64,000 bases of DNA from Nitrospira sp. (lineage in GTDB: Bacteria; Nitrospirota; Nitrospiria; Nitrospirales; Nitrospiraceae), in assembly GCA_019636815.1 (NCBI GenBank), contig JAHBWT010000004.1:47367-111366 (forward strand). The letters run 5' to 3'. A program made the position numbers and the translations under genes. How positions within the stretch are numbered: position 1 is the stretch's first letter; the number at the start of each line of letters is the position of its first letter. Below the pieces are notes generated by a model that worked only from the letters and a program-made list of their open reading frames with translations, was not told where the DNA came from and did no database searches. Positions 26,352-35,334 of this stretch are shown piece after piece.

Positions 26352-27335
26352 TCACTGATCGAACGGGAACACTCTGTTCCAATCGCGTTTCATGTCAACG
26401 ACGGTCCAGTCCTTCGTATTCGCCTCATCAAGCGCCCAATCGAGCTTGCCGATGTGTGAGACACGGTCGTACGCCCATTCACGTTCGGAGTCAGTATGGT
26501 GGACGAGGAGCGCAAATCGCGCTCCATCTCCAGCCATGGTCCACTGCAGCATCTGCAAGTCGCCGTCCGAATTGCCGAACGCCGCGATCGGACGCCGGCC
26601 GATGAAACGCTGGATGCCGACGGGCTTGCCGGCCTTGTCATCTATCAGCGCGATCTTCGGTTCACGGATCAACACCGGCTTGCCGTTTCGCAGTTCGAAT
26701 TTGAGTTCGTTGTGGCTGCCGATCACCTGCTCAGGCGGGATTCCATACACGCGCTCGGCCCAGGGTCGCATGAATTCTTGGCCGCCACCGGAGACAATAA
26801 ACGTCTTGAATCCGTTGTCCCGCAGGTACGACAACAACTCCAGCATCGGCTGGTAGACCATCTCGGTGTAGAGGCGTTTGGTCTTCGGGTGTCGTGCCGT
26901 GTCCACCCAGTCTTTCACGATCCGCTCGAACTCCTCGCTGGTCATTCCCACGTGCGTGGCCATCACAATCTGGACGATCGCCCGCTCACCGCCTGCGAGG
27001 GCACCTTTGAGGTTGCCCTTCAGCAGCGATGCGAACGGCTCTTTGGTCTTCCACTCCGGATGCTGCGGGGCAAGCGCTTTGACTCGATCCAGAGCAAAGG
27101 CAAGTTGAAAATAAAACGGCTGCTCCGCCCACAGAGTCCCGTCGTTGTCGAACACGGCGATGCGTTCGGGAGATGGAACGAATTCCGGCCTACCGGCCGT
27201 TGTCACGCGACCAACAAATTCAACGACGGCCTGCTTCGCGCTTCCTTCGTTCCACGATGGAAGCGGATCGTCCATGGCTCTTGCCAAGGTAGTGGGTAAA
27301 ATCGCCAGAGAGAAACAACACAAAAGGTGCTTCAT
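26352..27335 (-). CDS. Exported HAD-family phosphatase
   Basis: 327 residues from the ATG at 27335, which starts a signal peptide (MKHLLCCFSLAILPTTLARA). HAD motif I is FDNDGTLWAEQ (DxDGT), motif II is IVSGGG, and the C-terminal motif is FGNSDGDLQML. The long cap (~60-190) resembles the PhoB-type or non-specific acid phosphatase-like HAD proteins of Gram-negative bacteria. It probably hydrolyses a phosphoester in the periplasm; the substrate is unknown. Confidence 0.85.
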   Translation of the reverse strand: MKHLLCCFSLAILPTTLARAMDDPLPSWNEGSAKQAVVEFVGRVTTAGRPEFVPSPERIAVFDNDGTLWAEQPFYFQLAFALDRVKALAPQHPEWKTKEPFASLLKGNLKGALAGGERAIVQIVMATHVGMTSEEFERIVKDWVDTARHPKTKRLYTEMVYQPMLELLSYLRDNGFKTFIVSGGGQEFMRPWAERVYGIPPEQVIGSHNELKFELRNGKPVLIREPKIALIDDKAGKPVGIQRFIGRRPIAAFGNSDGDLQMLQWTMAGDGARFALLVHHTDSEREWAYDRVSHIGKLDWALDEANTKDWTVVDMKRDWNRVFPFDQ

Positions 27336-27786
27336 AGCTATGCTCACAGGGGTCCTCCTCTCGGAACTGGGCACATCACTTCGGAAACAAGAATGAGATC
27401 TGTAACCGCAGTTACCAATCGGTTGCTGACATAACATCAGTTTTGACCGCGTTGTAATAGACCTGGGCCGACGCGTTCATAGGTTGACTGCCGATCTTTG
27501 AACCTTTCCCAAGCCCAACACCGACGGGAACTGTCCGTCGATCTCCGCTGTCGGCCTTCCAGTTTACGATCATGATGGGGACCATCAGTCAAGAGCCAGG
27601 CATCCGGCAAGGTGTAGGTGATGCGTTGTTCGATGTCGAAGGCACGACGCCGCCGCTGTTAGCGAGGATACCGGGATACGCAAGCACCGAGACAATCGTC
27701 CGTGTCACCAAGAGTCCAGTCACGTCCCAACTTGAACGAGACGACCGACTGGAGGGCACCCGGCATCCAGAGCATGAATTCATCGA
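27336..27786. other. Intergenic region, no gene recognised
   Basis: 451 bases between two - strand genes. ORFs of 64 and 72 codons on opposite strands at 27572-27790 overlap each other and have no family features. I see no clear terminator or RNA. Confidence 0.4.
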
Positions 27787-28254
27787 CTAACTGACCGTGT
27801 ACCCTCGCCCGACCATACAGGCAGAAAAGGCCCGCTTGTACCCATCGAGGCTGGCACTGTATTGCTGCTGCGCTTTTTGCTGAGCCGCTTCATAATTTCG
27901 TGCCTGACGTCCACGACTCATCATCCCCCCTGCCCCACCGACGGCAGCCCCGATAGCCGCACCTTTTGCCGCATTCCCGCCGATCGCCCCGCCGATGGCC
28001 CCGAGCGCGGCGAACCTAGCCGCGCCACCGATGACTTGGCCGTGTGGCGGGGGAGGAGCCACTTGCTGCACCGTTTGAGTCGGATCGAATCCGGTCTGTT
28101 CCTTGCCCCATTTATAGCAGGCAAATTCGTCCAGCTCTTGTTGATCCTTGGTCTGCCCCTTGCTGGGATAGACGAAGACGTCCAGACCCGCCATCGTGTG
28201 GCTCGTCATAAACGTCACTCCAAGCAGTGTCGCTATCAGAACTGTGTATCGCAT
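27787..28254 (-). CDS. YMGG-like glycine-zipper protein
   Basis: 155 residues from ATG 28254, which follows GGAGGACACG. A signal peptide (to TMAGLD) precedes a soluble part with paired cysteines (CYKW and the C-terminal CMVGRGY). A glycine-zipper helix, AALGAIGGAIGGNAAKGAAI, is the hallmark of proteins that insert into or stabilise membranes. The cysteine near each end may form a disulfide. It is the last gene of the unit led by the response regulator at 30581-31102. Confidence 0.8.
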   Translation of the reverse strand: MRYTVLIATLLGVTFMTSHTMAGLDVFVYPSKGQTKDQQELDEFACYKWGKEQTGFDPTQTVQQVAPPPPHGQVIGGAARFAALGAIGGAIGGNAAKGAAIGAAVGGAGGMMSRGRQARNYEAAQQKAQQQYSASLDGYKRAFSACMVGRGYTVS

Positions 28255-28298
28255 CGTGTCCTCCACCCAACCGATTCAAACACAGACTGGATGCTTCG

Positions 28299-28859
28299 CT
28301 ATTCACGAGCGTCCGGCAATGCCGGTTGCGCCGGCTCTGCCTGTGGCTCAGTCTCATCCGATACGTCGGTGATAAGTTGAATATTTCCCAGGATGGCGAG
28401 TCGCACAACCATTCCGACGATATCATCAATTTGAGCAAACCGAGCGGCGGCAACCGGAGTCAGTTTCTTGCTCAAAATCGTGAAATATTTTTGCCGCAGA
28501 GCCAGGTCTGCTTGCTGATTTTCTACGGACGCCTTGATCAGCTTCGCCGCGTCATCACCCGTCAGTGCCGCATGCTTACTGACATAGGTGCCGAGCAGGC
28601 GAAGGCGTTTCGCATCCAACTGTTCTTTTTCCTTTTCATAGTCGTCATACACACGCCAGAACACCTGCCATTGCTTCGAATCCAGTGCCATCCCCCGTTC
28701 GAAGACTTCTTCACGCTGATGAGACAGGATGTATTGCGCCTGAGCCAGGTCCAGAGACGGAGTCACGCGAACCACCGTGATCTCCGTATCCGCGGCATAG
28801 ACAAAGCCCGCCAACAGCAAACCCATCAGCCATGTGACGAGCCACCCCATCGATTTCAT
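28299..28859 (-). CDS. Exported helical protein, paralogue of 43522-44004
   Basis: 186 residues with a signal peptide (to FVYAADT) and a mostly helical mature part: DSKQWQVFWRVYDDYEKEKEQLDAKRLRLL, then LTGDDAAKLIKASVENQQADLALRQKYFTILSKKLTPVAAARFAQID. The pattern resembles Spy/CpxP-type periplasmic chaperone or metal-sensing helical proteins (a helical segment with W.VY..Y..E, then two coil segments). A paralogue lies at 43522-44004. Function unknown. Confidence 0.72.
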   Translation of the reverse strand: MKSMGWLVTWLMGLLLAGFVYAADTEITVVRVTPSLDLAQAQYILSHQREEVFERGMALDSKQWQVFWRVYDDYEKEKEQLDAKRLRLLGTYVSKHAALTGDDAAKLIKASVENQQADLALRQKYFTILSKKLTPVAAARFAQIDDIVGMVVRLAILGNIQLITDVSDETEPQAEPAQPALPDARE

Positions 28860-28949
28860 GGTATCTCCTTCCTAACATTCACGTATCGAACGCGGAACAA
28901 GAGTGCGCGGGGACGACCTTGCCCCCACGCATCCTGCTCGATCAAGTGC

Positions 28950-30551
28950 CTATCGGGCTCCCCTCAACTGTTCCTCGATCTTGCTCAAGTTGAAGGCTCC
29001 GGGAGTCTGGCTCGGCGGGTACTCCTTCATCGTCTGGAGAAACTGAGCCGCCATTCCCTGGATCGGAACGAGAACGAAAACACGATCGAGGAACCAGTCG
29101 TTGTACGTATTCGAGTTGTGCTGGGCGCGCTCGAACGGATCCCGGCGGAGGTTAAACAGCAGCGGCACGCGCAGCTCCGTGAACGGCTCGCGCCAAACAC
29201 CGAAAGCCTGGCCGCGATTCTCAAGGAACACCGCCTTCCAGGGGCCAAAGCGCGCGGCGACGATCTGCCCGTCGTCATTGACATACCAGAACTCCTTGCG
29301 CGGGGACTCTTTCACTTTGCCGCTGAGATAGTCCAGTTGGTTGTGGCCGTCGATATAGTTCCGATACTTTCGTCCGTTGAGTTCCACGCCAGCCTTGATC
29401 TTCTCGGGCATGTCGGGAGCGCCGGCAGCAGCGGCAAATGTCGGCAACCAGTCTTCGTGCGAGACGATCCCGTTGAGCGTGACGCCGGCGGGGAAATGGC
29501 CGGGCCAGCGCACGAAGGCTGGAACTCTATAGGCTCCCTCCCAGTTGGTATTTTTCTCGCTGCGGAATTGCGTGGTTCCGGCATCAGGCCAAGCGTTGTA
29601 GTGCGGTCCGTTGTCGGTCGAGTACAAAACGATCGTGTCGTTCGCGATACCCAATTCGTCCAGAAGCGCCAGCAACACCCCGACGTGTTGATCGTGCTCG
29701 ACCATGCCGTCGTGATACTCATCGCCGGACGGCCCGGCAAGGCCGCGATGCTCTGCCTTCACATGCGTCCGGAAATGCATCCGCGTGGCATTCCACCAAG
29801 TGAAGAACGGCTTGCCGGCCCTATGCTGGCGCTGAATGAACTCCTTGGCGGCGGCAAGCGTTTCTTCATCCACGGTTTCCATGCGTTTCTTTGTCAGCGG
29901 ACCGGTGTTCTCGCAGGTTTGTCTGCCTTTACCGTCGGCTTTGCACTTGAGCACGCCGCGCGGCCCGAATTGCTCGAGGAAGGTCTTGCCGTTCGGCAAC
30001 TTGAGATTGCGCGGGTAGTCCTCATTCTCCGGCTCTTCCTCGGCATTAAGGTGGTAGAGATTGCCGAAGAACTCGTCGAAGCCGTGCATCGTCGGTAAAT
30101 GCTCGTCGCGGTCTCCCTGATGGTTCTTCCCAAATTGGCCGCTTGCATACCCGAGACTCTTCAGCACCGTCGCCATCGTGACATCGGTCTTTTGCCAGCC
30201 TTCCTTGGCGCCCGGCAGACCCACCTTGGTCATGCCCGTGCGCACCGGCACGTTGCCGCCAATGAAAGCGGCGCGACCGGCGGTGCAACTTTGCTGTCCG
30301 TAATAGTCGGTGAAGGCCACGCCTTCCTTAGCAATCCGATCGATGTTGGGGGTCATGTACCCCATCATGCCTCGGCTGTTGTGGCTGATGTTCCAGGTAC
30401 CGATGTCGTCACCCCAGATTACGAGAATGTTGGGTTTGTCTTTGGCCGCCAAGGCTGACCCGTCTGAGAAGGGACACAGGACAAGCAGCAATGCAGCGCT
30501 GACCAGCGACCCCATCCACTTCAGCTCCGAGACATTCGTAAATCGACGCAT
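28950..30551 (-). CDS. Exported sulfatase with FGly motif
   Basis: 533 residues with a signal peptide and the type I sulfatase fold (NILVIWGDDIGTWN; TDNGPHYNAWPDAGTT). The formylglycine site is Cys89 in CTAGR, which fits C-x-(A/P)-x-R. Type I sulfatases hydrolyse sulfate esters and need a formylglycine-generating enzyme; one with both catalytic cysteines is encoded at 42412-43512. The enzyme probably acts in the periplasm or outside on an unidentified sulfated compound. It lies 30 bases after the receiver gene, 90 bases before the helical protein. Confidence 0.92.
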   Translation of the reverse strand: MRRFTNVSELKWMGSLVSAALLLVLCPFSDGSALAAKDKPNILVIWGDDIGTWNISHNSRGMMGYMTPNIDRIAKEGVAFTDYYGQQSCTAGRAAFIGGNVPVRTGMTKVGLPGAKEGWQKTDVTMATVLKSLGYASGQFGKNHQGDRDEHLPTMHGFDEFFGNLYHLNAEEEPENEDYPRNLKLPNGKTFLEQFGPRGVLKCKADGKGRQTCENTGPLTKKRMETVDEETLAAAKEFIQRQHRAGKPFFTWWNATRMHFRTHVKAEHRGLAGPSGDEYHDGMVEHDQHVGVLLALLDELGIANDTIVLYSTDNGPHYNAWPDAGTTQFRSEKNTNWEGAYRVPAFVRWPGHFPAGVTLNGIVSHEDWLPTFAAAAGAPDMPEKIKAGVELNGRKYRNYIDGHNQLDYLSGKVKESPRKEFWYVNDDGQIVAARFGPWKAVFLENRGQAFGVWREPFTELRVPLLFNLRRDPFERAQHNSNTYNDWFLDRVFVLVPIQGMAAQFLQTMKEYPPSQTPGAFNLSKIEEQLRGAR

Positions 30552-30580
30552 ACGTCCTCCCTCTCTTCTGTTATCAATTG

Positions 30581-31102
30581 TTATCCATGTGTCGTCAGTC
30601 CACCACCTGAATCGGGTCCCTTGCTCTCCTCTTCTGCGGAAGCCCGGAGCCTTGGCGTGGAGGATACGAACCGATGCCCGGCCGCCAGATTGCGCAGCGC
30701 CCGCGGCAGATCGGATACGACTTGACTCTTGACCACATATCCCATCGCTCCAACAGCCAGCGCCTCACGCAAGAAATCGGCATCCTCGTGCACGGTGAGA
30801 AAGAGGATCCGAGTCTGAGATCCATCGGCTCGCAACCGTCGCGCCACTTCCAGGCCATCGAGGCACGGCATAGTGATATCCAGGGTCACAACATCGGGGG
30901 CAAGCCGTTCTACCAGCTCGACCGCGCTGAGCCCGTTGACGGCGATACCGACCACGTCGCATTCCATAGCGCACTTCTTCGCCAAAAGCTCCATCGTGTG
31001 ATCGATAAAGTCCGTATTGTCATCCGCCAAGACCACTCGAAACCGCGGAACTGGTCCTCGGGTTTCTTCTTGACGCGCGCCAGTACCAGATTGAACGACC
31101 AT
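30581..31102 (-). CDS. Single-domain response regulator (receiver only)
   Basis: 173 residues. The receiver has the acidic pocket (VLADDN), phospho-acceptor Asp75 (TLDITMP), the T (FLTVHEDAD) and K (VVKSQ). The ~35-residue C-terminal tail is polar and carries no DNA-binding domain, so it must act through protein contacts or as a phosphate relay. It leads the unit with the sulfatase, helical protein and Gly-zipper protein. A decayed copy with the same promoter lies at 46200-46520. Confidence 0.88.
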   Translation of the reverse strand: MVVQSGTGARQEETRGPVPRFRVVLADDNTDFIDHTMELLAKKCAMECDVVGIAVNGLSAVELVERLAPDVVTLDITMPCLDGLEVARRLRADGSQTRILFLTVHEDADFLREALAVGAMGYVVKSQVVSDLPRALRNLAAGHRFVSSTPRLRASAEEESKGPDSGGGLTTHG

Positions 31103-31191
31103 ATTCGCAACTTCTGGTTAATCCCATAAAGTCGCGGCTCAAGCGAAACTCACGGGAGCTTTCATGTATCAGGCCCCCTGCTCCCCCGCTA

Positions 31192-31207
31192 CTGTCAAAA
31201 CTGACAG
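31192..31207. promoter_or_regulatory. CTGTCA-N4-TGACAG palindrome, site 1
   Basis: CTGTCAAAACTGACAG, a perfect 6-base dyad with a 4-base spacer, upstream of the receiver/sulfatase unit. A -10-like TGATACAT follows 20 bases downstream on the - strand. Confidence 0.7.
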
Positions 31208-31321
31208 AACCCGAAACGCGATCCTTCGGGTCTTGCGCATCGCCGATTGCGTCAAAGCGGCCGATGTTGTGTCCAAATCGTTCGCGCATCAACCGACCTC
31301 ATATTGTGGTCATCCCATGAC

Positions 31322-32413
31322 TCACTGCGCAGGGATGGTGATTAACGGCAACGCCCGTTTCTCGCCGGTATCGGCCAATGCAAAGATCAGCAGAAGGAAT
31401 GCGAATGCCTGTTTGGATTTGAGGTCGCGATCGTCGATCCAGAACCAGTGGTCGCGATACCGCACGGTTAGATACGCATCCTTGGCCTTGTCGGTAGAAC
31501 TGTGAATGCCGAAAAAACGAATGGTTTTTTTCTCACCTGTGTATTGAGCCAACCCCGGCGTAGCACGGCCTTCTGTGATATGCAATTCGGGAATATCGGC
31601 TTGTCCTCCGACCTCACTCATGATCTGGATGAGCGAGCGGGTCTGAACCGCGATCTCCCGCCTTGATGATGCGGTCGGCCCAAAGACCAGATGAAAGTCG
31701 TGCTCGGCTGGATCCAGATTCAACAATTCCCGGGCTTCCCGGGCGAGTTCCGCATCCTCTTCCGAAAGACCATGCTGTCGAAAGAACACAACATTCGTCA
31801 TCTGCTTCTCTTTGTTTTCTTTGATTCGGAAACCCAACGCTCCGGAGAGTTGAAGCTTGCGGAGAATCTCCAGGATGCGAATGAATTTGGGATCCGCCGC
31901 TCGATACACCACCCTGCCGAAGCTCTGATTGGTCAGGCCGTTGAGCGAATCCACACTGGAGAACAGAATCACGTCGGCCGGCCAACCCGCGAGGATCGAA
32001 GAAAAAATCTGTTCCGGTCTGATCGGAGTCATGATCCCACGGATGTACTGATCGCCGGTCAAGGGGGTATAGGTAATGGTCGGACGATCGATGTACGTCG
32101 CCTGGGCACCGGCATTGAAAAAGGAACCCATTGTGGGAAGGCTCGAAGGGTCTGCAGAGACAGTGCCACCGGCCTGAAGAGTCGTTTGCAGTTGGTACCC
32201 ACTGACGATATTGGCCACATCGACAAAGATGGGCGGATCCATGTACCGCAACTTCACGATGTTCAATAACGCCTGATGTTTCCAGGATTCTGCGATCGCT
32301 GAGCTGTAATCGAACCGGTCCCGGGGAAGTGTTGCCGGGCCGATACTGGAGCATGCGGTTAAGAATACCGACGCCGACACCACCACCCCTAAACACGCCC
32401 CGCGCATCCGCAT
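31322..32413 (-). CDS. Predicted lipoprotein of unknown function
   Basis: 363 residues with a signal peptide and lipobox (FLTACSS). Recurrent blocks are YSSAIAESWKHQALLNIVKLRYMDPPIFVDVANIVSGYQLQTT, RPTITYTPLTGDQYIRGIMTPIRPEQIFSSILAGWPADVILFSSVDSLNG, and YLTVRYRDHWFWIDDRDLKSKQAFAFLLLIFALADTGEKRALPLITIPAQ. I have seen this architecture in hypothetical lipoproteins of Gram-negative genomes, but no function is known to me. The divergent site at 32584-32599 probably controls it together with the kinase gene. Confidence 0.78.
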   Translation of the reverse strand: MRMRGACLGVVVSASVFLTACSSIGPATLPRDRFDYSSAIAESWKHQALLNIVKLRYMDPPIFVDVANIVSGYQLQTTLQAGGTVSADPSSLPTMGSFFNAGAQATYIDRPTITYTPLTGDQYIRGIMTPIRPEQIFSSILAGWPADVILFSSVDSLNGLTNQSFGRVVYRAADPKFIRILEILRKLQLSGALGFRIKENKEKQMTNVVFFRQHGLSEEDAELAREARELLNLDPAEHDFHLVFGPTASSRREIAVQTRSLIQIMSEVGGQADIPELHITEGRATPGLAQYTGEKKTIRFFGIHSSTDKAKDAYLTVRYRDHWFWIDDRDLKSKQAFAFLLLIFALADTGEKRALPLITIPAQ

Positions 32414-32583
32414 TGCCTTCCTCCCGTTTGGCTTGTCGCGATACCCGCTTTCAGAAGCGAGAACCCGTAGCCGGACGATCCCAATAGCCCCACCGCCATC
32501 GTCGTAATTGCGCTCAACCCAGGTATCCGGGCACTGCCTTTTCGTGTTACGGACAAGGTAGAGTCGCCTCGATACAGGCTCAA

Positions 32584-32599
32584 CTGTCAGTTCTTACAG
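32584..32599. promoter_or_regulatory. CTGTCA-N4-TGACAG-type palindrome, site 2
   Basis: CTGTCAGTTCTTACAG, with one mismatch between the arms. It lies between the divergent lipoprotein and the histidine kinase, so one site may serve both directions. Confidence 0.65.
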
Positions 32600-32783
32600 T
32601 CCGATCAGCCGTCGCGACGATGGTTGAACAAACCAGGGGAGAAGAAGCTCTCGGGCAGGCTGTTTACGTAAGCCTGTCGCACCATAAGAAGGGTGGTTCT
32701 GCGATTCAAGAGAGGGAATTTAACAGATTACTAACTTGCGTTCGTGCATTTGACAAGGATATAGAACTTCCCTATATTTCCCA

Positions 32784-32844
32784 CTCAATGGGGGGCCAAA
32801 TTCCCTCAATGGGGGAGGGCCGAATTCCCCCCCACTCAATGGGG
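32784..32844. repeat. Three direct repeats CTCAATGGGG before the kinase gene
   Basis: Copies at 32784-32793, 32805-32814 and 32835-32844. The first two units extend further as GG..GGCC(A/G)AATTCCC. They end about 24 bases before the likely GTG start and may be binding sites for a regulator. Confidence 0.6.
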
Positions 32845-32867
32845 TACCCAACGGGGAGGTGCTCCCA

Positions 32868-34547
32868 GTGGTTCAAAAGTCAGTCTCATCCTCACCAGCC
32901 AAATTCGATCCGAAAAAACGCCTCACCCGGTCCCATCGATCAACTCGCACCGGTATTTCGACCCCAGCGCATTATAATCATCAGCTTGACAAATTGTTGA
33001 TTGAACTCTCCGGCACCATGGCAAGCCTGTCGGATGAGAGAGTGGACCATGTCCTGATCGACACCCTGCGGCGTCTTGTTGAGGATCTCGGTGCTGATCG
33101 ATCGGTATTCGGCTTCTTCAGGCTCGCCAGCAGCGAACTGACAATGACGCATTGCTACGCGCGGCCGGACATTCCCCACATTCCAGTATCGGCCATGACC
33201 CAGCAATTTCCATGGTTGCTTAAAGAACTCGGTTGGGGAGAAGTCCTGCGATTTTCCAGACCGGACGACCTTCCGCCTACCGCAGCGGCCCTGCGCGAGT
33301 ATTGCCGGCAGCAAGGTCTCCTGTCAGGCGTGGTTCTTCCGCTGTGCACTCATGGCCCATCCCGGTTTACCCTTGCCGTCAGCTCATTGACCAAGAACCT
33401 TTTGTGGCCGAACTCGATCGTCCGTCCCATGTGGCTGATCGGAAATTTGCTGGCCAGCTCGGTGATCCACCGGAGGCAAGAGACGGATCGGCTGAATGAA
33501 GCCGGGGTGACGTCGGTGGAAGAGCACCAGTTTGTTGACAGCGTGATGGAAAGTATGCCAGGAAATTTCTTCGTCATGGATGACCACGGCCGGCTGGTCC
33601 GCTGGAATCACAACCTGGAGCGTGTCTATGGCTTTTCCGCGCAGGAGCTGTCCGGAATGGACGGTGCGGAGCGACTCACGCCGAAAGATCGAGCGAAGCA
33701 CGAGACCATGATCAAGGCCTGTCTGCTCACAGGGTCTGCCGTTTGTGCGTATGAAGGCAGGACAAAGGACGGGCAACGCATCCCCTTCCAGACACGCGCC
33801 GTTCGAACTCGAATCGGGAACGGAATCTACATTGTCTGCGTGGAGTCAGACATGTCGGAACAACGGCGGACGGAGGATCAGCTGCGTCAGCTAAGCGGCT
33901 GCCTGATCGGCAATCAAGAGAAGGAACGCCATCGTCTCGCGCAAGAGTTGCACGACGATATCAGCCAACGCCTCGCACTGCTGGCAGCTCAATTTGACCT
34001 CTTCTCACAAACGTCCAGAGACGGTGGCGAGAACGCGCCCGACCTCGACAGCATGGTCAACCGCCTCTTGGACAATATTCGAGGCTTGGCCTCGGACGTT
34101 CAAAAAATGGCTTATGGTCTGCACCCGGCAAAACTCGATCAATTAGGGTTACCAGCGGCTCTCAGGTCACTGTGCAGGGACATCGGCAATCTGAAACGGT
34201 TTCGAATACGATGTTTCGTGGAAGACATCACGAGAGGGATACCTCCTCAGATCGCACTCTGCTTCTATCGCCTGGCTCAAGAATCGTTGCATAATGTCGT
34301 CAAGCACAGCGCGGCGACAGAGGTATCGGTGAAACTGGACATACAGGGCTCCGAACTCTGCCTGATCATCAGCGATAACGGCGTCGGGTTCGACCCTGAG
34401 TCGGAATCGATCCGAAACGGACTGGGCATCGTCAGCATGAAGGAGCGGTTGCGACAAGTATCCGGTGAATTCCTCCTACAATCCAAGTCGGGTTGTGGAA
34501 CCAGAATCGAAGCGCGCGTGCCGTGGGCCGGAGCTTCTAAAGTATAA
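32868..34547 (+). CDS. NarX/DegS-type sensor histidine kinase with PAS domain
   Basis: About 559 residues. An N-terminal GAF-like region is followed by a PAS domain (~residues 225-330: FVDSVMESMPGNFFVMDDHGRLVRWNHNLERVYGFS), a HisKA_3 dimerisation domain with the phospho-acceptor in ERHRLAQELHDDISQRLALL, and an ATPase domain (SLHNVVKHSAATEVSV, DNGVGFDP, GLGIVSMKERL). No membrane helix is evident, so it senses a cytoplasmic signal. GTG at 32868, nine bases after GGGGAGG, is the most likely start; GTG at 32859 overlaps that site. The downstream NarL-type regulator is the obvious partner. Confidence 0.9.
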   Translation: MVQKSVSSSPAKFDPKKRLTRSHRSTRTGISTPAHYNHQLDKLLIELSGTMASLSDERVDHVLIDTLRRLVEDLGADRSVFGFFRLASSELTMTHCYARPDIPHIPVSAMTQQFPWLLKELGWGEVLRFSRPDDLPPTAAALREYCRQQGLLSGVVLPLCTHGPSRFTLAVSSLTKNLLWPNSIVRPMWLIGNLLASSVIHRRQETDRLNEAGVTSVEEHQFVDSVMESMPGNFFVMDDHGRLVRWNHNLERVYGFSAQELSGMDGAERLTPKDRAKHETMIKACLLTGSAVCAYEGRTKDGQRIPFQTRAVRTRIGNGIYIVCVESDMSEQRRTEDQLRQLSGCLIGNQEKERHRLAQELHDDISQRLALLAAQFDLFSQTSRDGGENAPDLDSMVNRLLDNIRGLASDVQKMAYGLHPAKLDQLGLPAALRSLCRDIGNLKRFRIRCFVEDITRGIPPQIALCFYRLAQESLHNVVKHSAATEVSVKLDIQGSELCLIISDNGVGFDPESESIRNGLGIVSMKERLRQVSGEFLLQSKSGCGTRIEARVPWAGASKV

Positions 34548-34584
34548 CGATACAGCGCGCGACAACATCGTTCGAAGGGAGCAT

Positions 34585-35274
34585 GTGTCGAAACCAACGG
34601 TCTTTCTCGCCGACGACCATACCATGTTTGTGGACGCGCTCCACACCATGCTGGCCGGGGTGTTCGATGTGGTTGGTGTCGCCGCCGATGGCCGCGAGGT
34701 GCTGGCGTCGTTGCCCGCAACGAAGCCCGATGTCGTGGTCTTGGACATGGGGATGCCTCTTCTGAACGGCCTGGATACCGCCCGCCAGATACGACGGCTC
34801 TATCCCCATATAAAGCTGATCATGCTGACCGTAGACGACGATCCTGACCTCGCAACAGAAGCGCTTGAAGCGGGAATCTCCGGTTACCTCCTCAAGACTT
34901 CCGTCGGCGTGGAGCTTGCCACCGCCATCGCCGTCGTCCTCAAGGGTGGCCGCTACGTCACGCCGAAAATGCAGAGTCGGATGGAAGAAGTGTTTGTGCG
35001 TTGGGGCACAGCATTGAACCGCAAACGACCACTCACTGCGAGACAACGTGAAGTGCTGCAACTACTGGCCGAAGGGCGTACGATGAAAGAGGCAGCCGAG
35101 ATCCTCAAACTGACCTCGCGCACCATCGCCTTTCACAAATACAGAATCATGGAGCTTCATGCGCTTAAGACAACGGCGGACTTGATCAAATTCGCTCGAG
35201 ACCAAAAAATGCTCGGAGCTTACGACAACGCTCCGCATCCCCACCCGTCGTCACGCGACTCCCATCAAGCTTGA
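34585..35274 (+). CDS. NarL/LuxR-type response regulator
   Basis: 229 residues. The receiver has Asp10-Asp11, phospho-acceptor Asp54 (VVVLDMGMP), T in MLTVDDD and K in LLKTS. The GerE HTH (~163-225: PLTARQREVLQLLAEGRTMKEAAEILKLTSRTIAFHKYRIM) binds DNA. The GTG at 34585, with a GAAGGGA site, is preferred over the ORF start at 34465, which overlaps the kinase gene. It forms a two-component system with the kinase 37 bases upstream. As the only GerE-type DNA-binding protein I see in this region, it is a candidate for binding the CTG-N10-CAG palindromes. Confidence 0.92.
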   Translation: MSKPTVFLADDHTMFVDALHTMLAGVFDVVGVAADGREVLASLPATKPDVVVLDMGMPLLNGLDTARQIRRLYPHIKLIMLTVDDDPDLATEALEAGISGYLLKTSVGVELATAIAVVLKGGRYVTPKMQSRMEEVFVRWGTALNRKRPLTARQREVLQLLAEGRTMKEAAEILKLTSRTIAFHKYRIMELHALKTTADLIKFARDQKMLGAYDNAPHPHPSSRDSHQA

Positions 35275-35334
35275 CCGGAAGAGGCTCCGACTCCTTCTTC
35301 ATGCCGGCAGACACCATACCCGGGTGGAACGCCT

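Larger units (their letters stand above)
32414..32867. promoter_or_regulatory. Divergent regulatory region with palindrome and CTCAATGGGG repeats
   Basis: 454 bases between a lipoprotein (-) and a sensor kinase (+). It holds palindrome site 2 (32584-32599) and three copies of CTCAATGGGG in a degenerate tandem arrangement (32784-32793, 32805-32814, 32835-32844) close to the kinase start. Confidence 0.6.

Noticed and set aside
27572..27790. Overlapping ORFs in the gap before the Gly-zipper gene
   Set aside because: They lie on both strands and have no family features or convincing start signals.
28227..30098. Long + strand ORF of 623 codons opposite the sulfatase
   Set aside because: It is a codon-bias shadow of the - strand sulfatase and helical-protein genes, with no family features.
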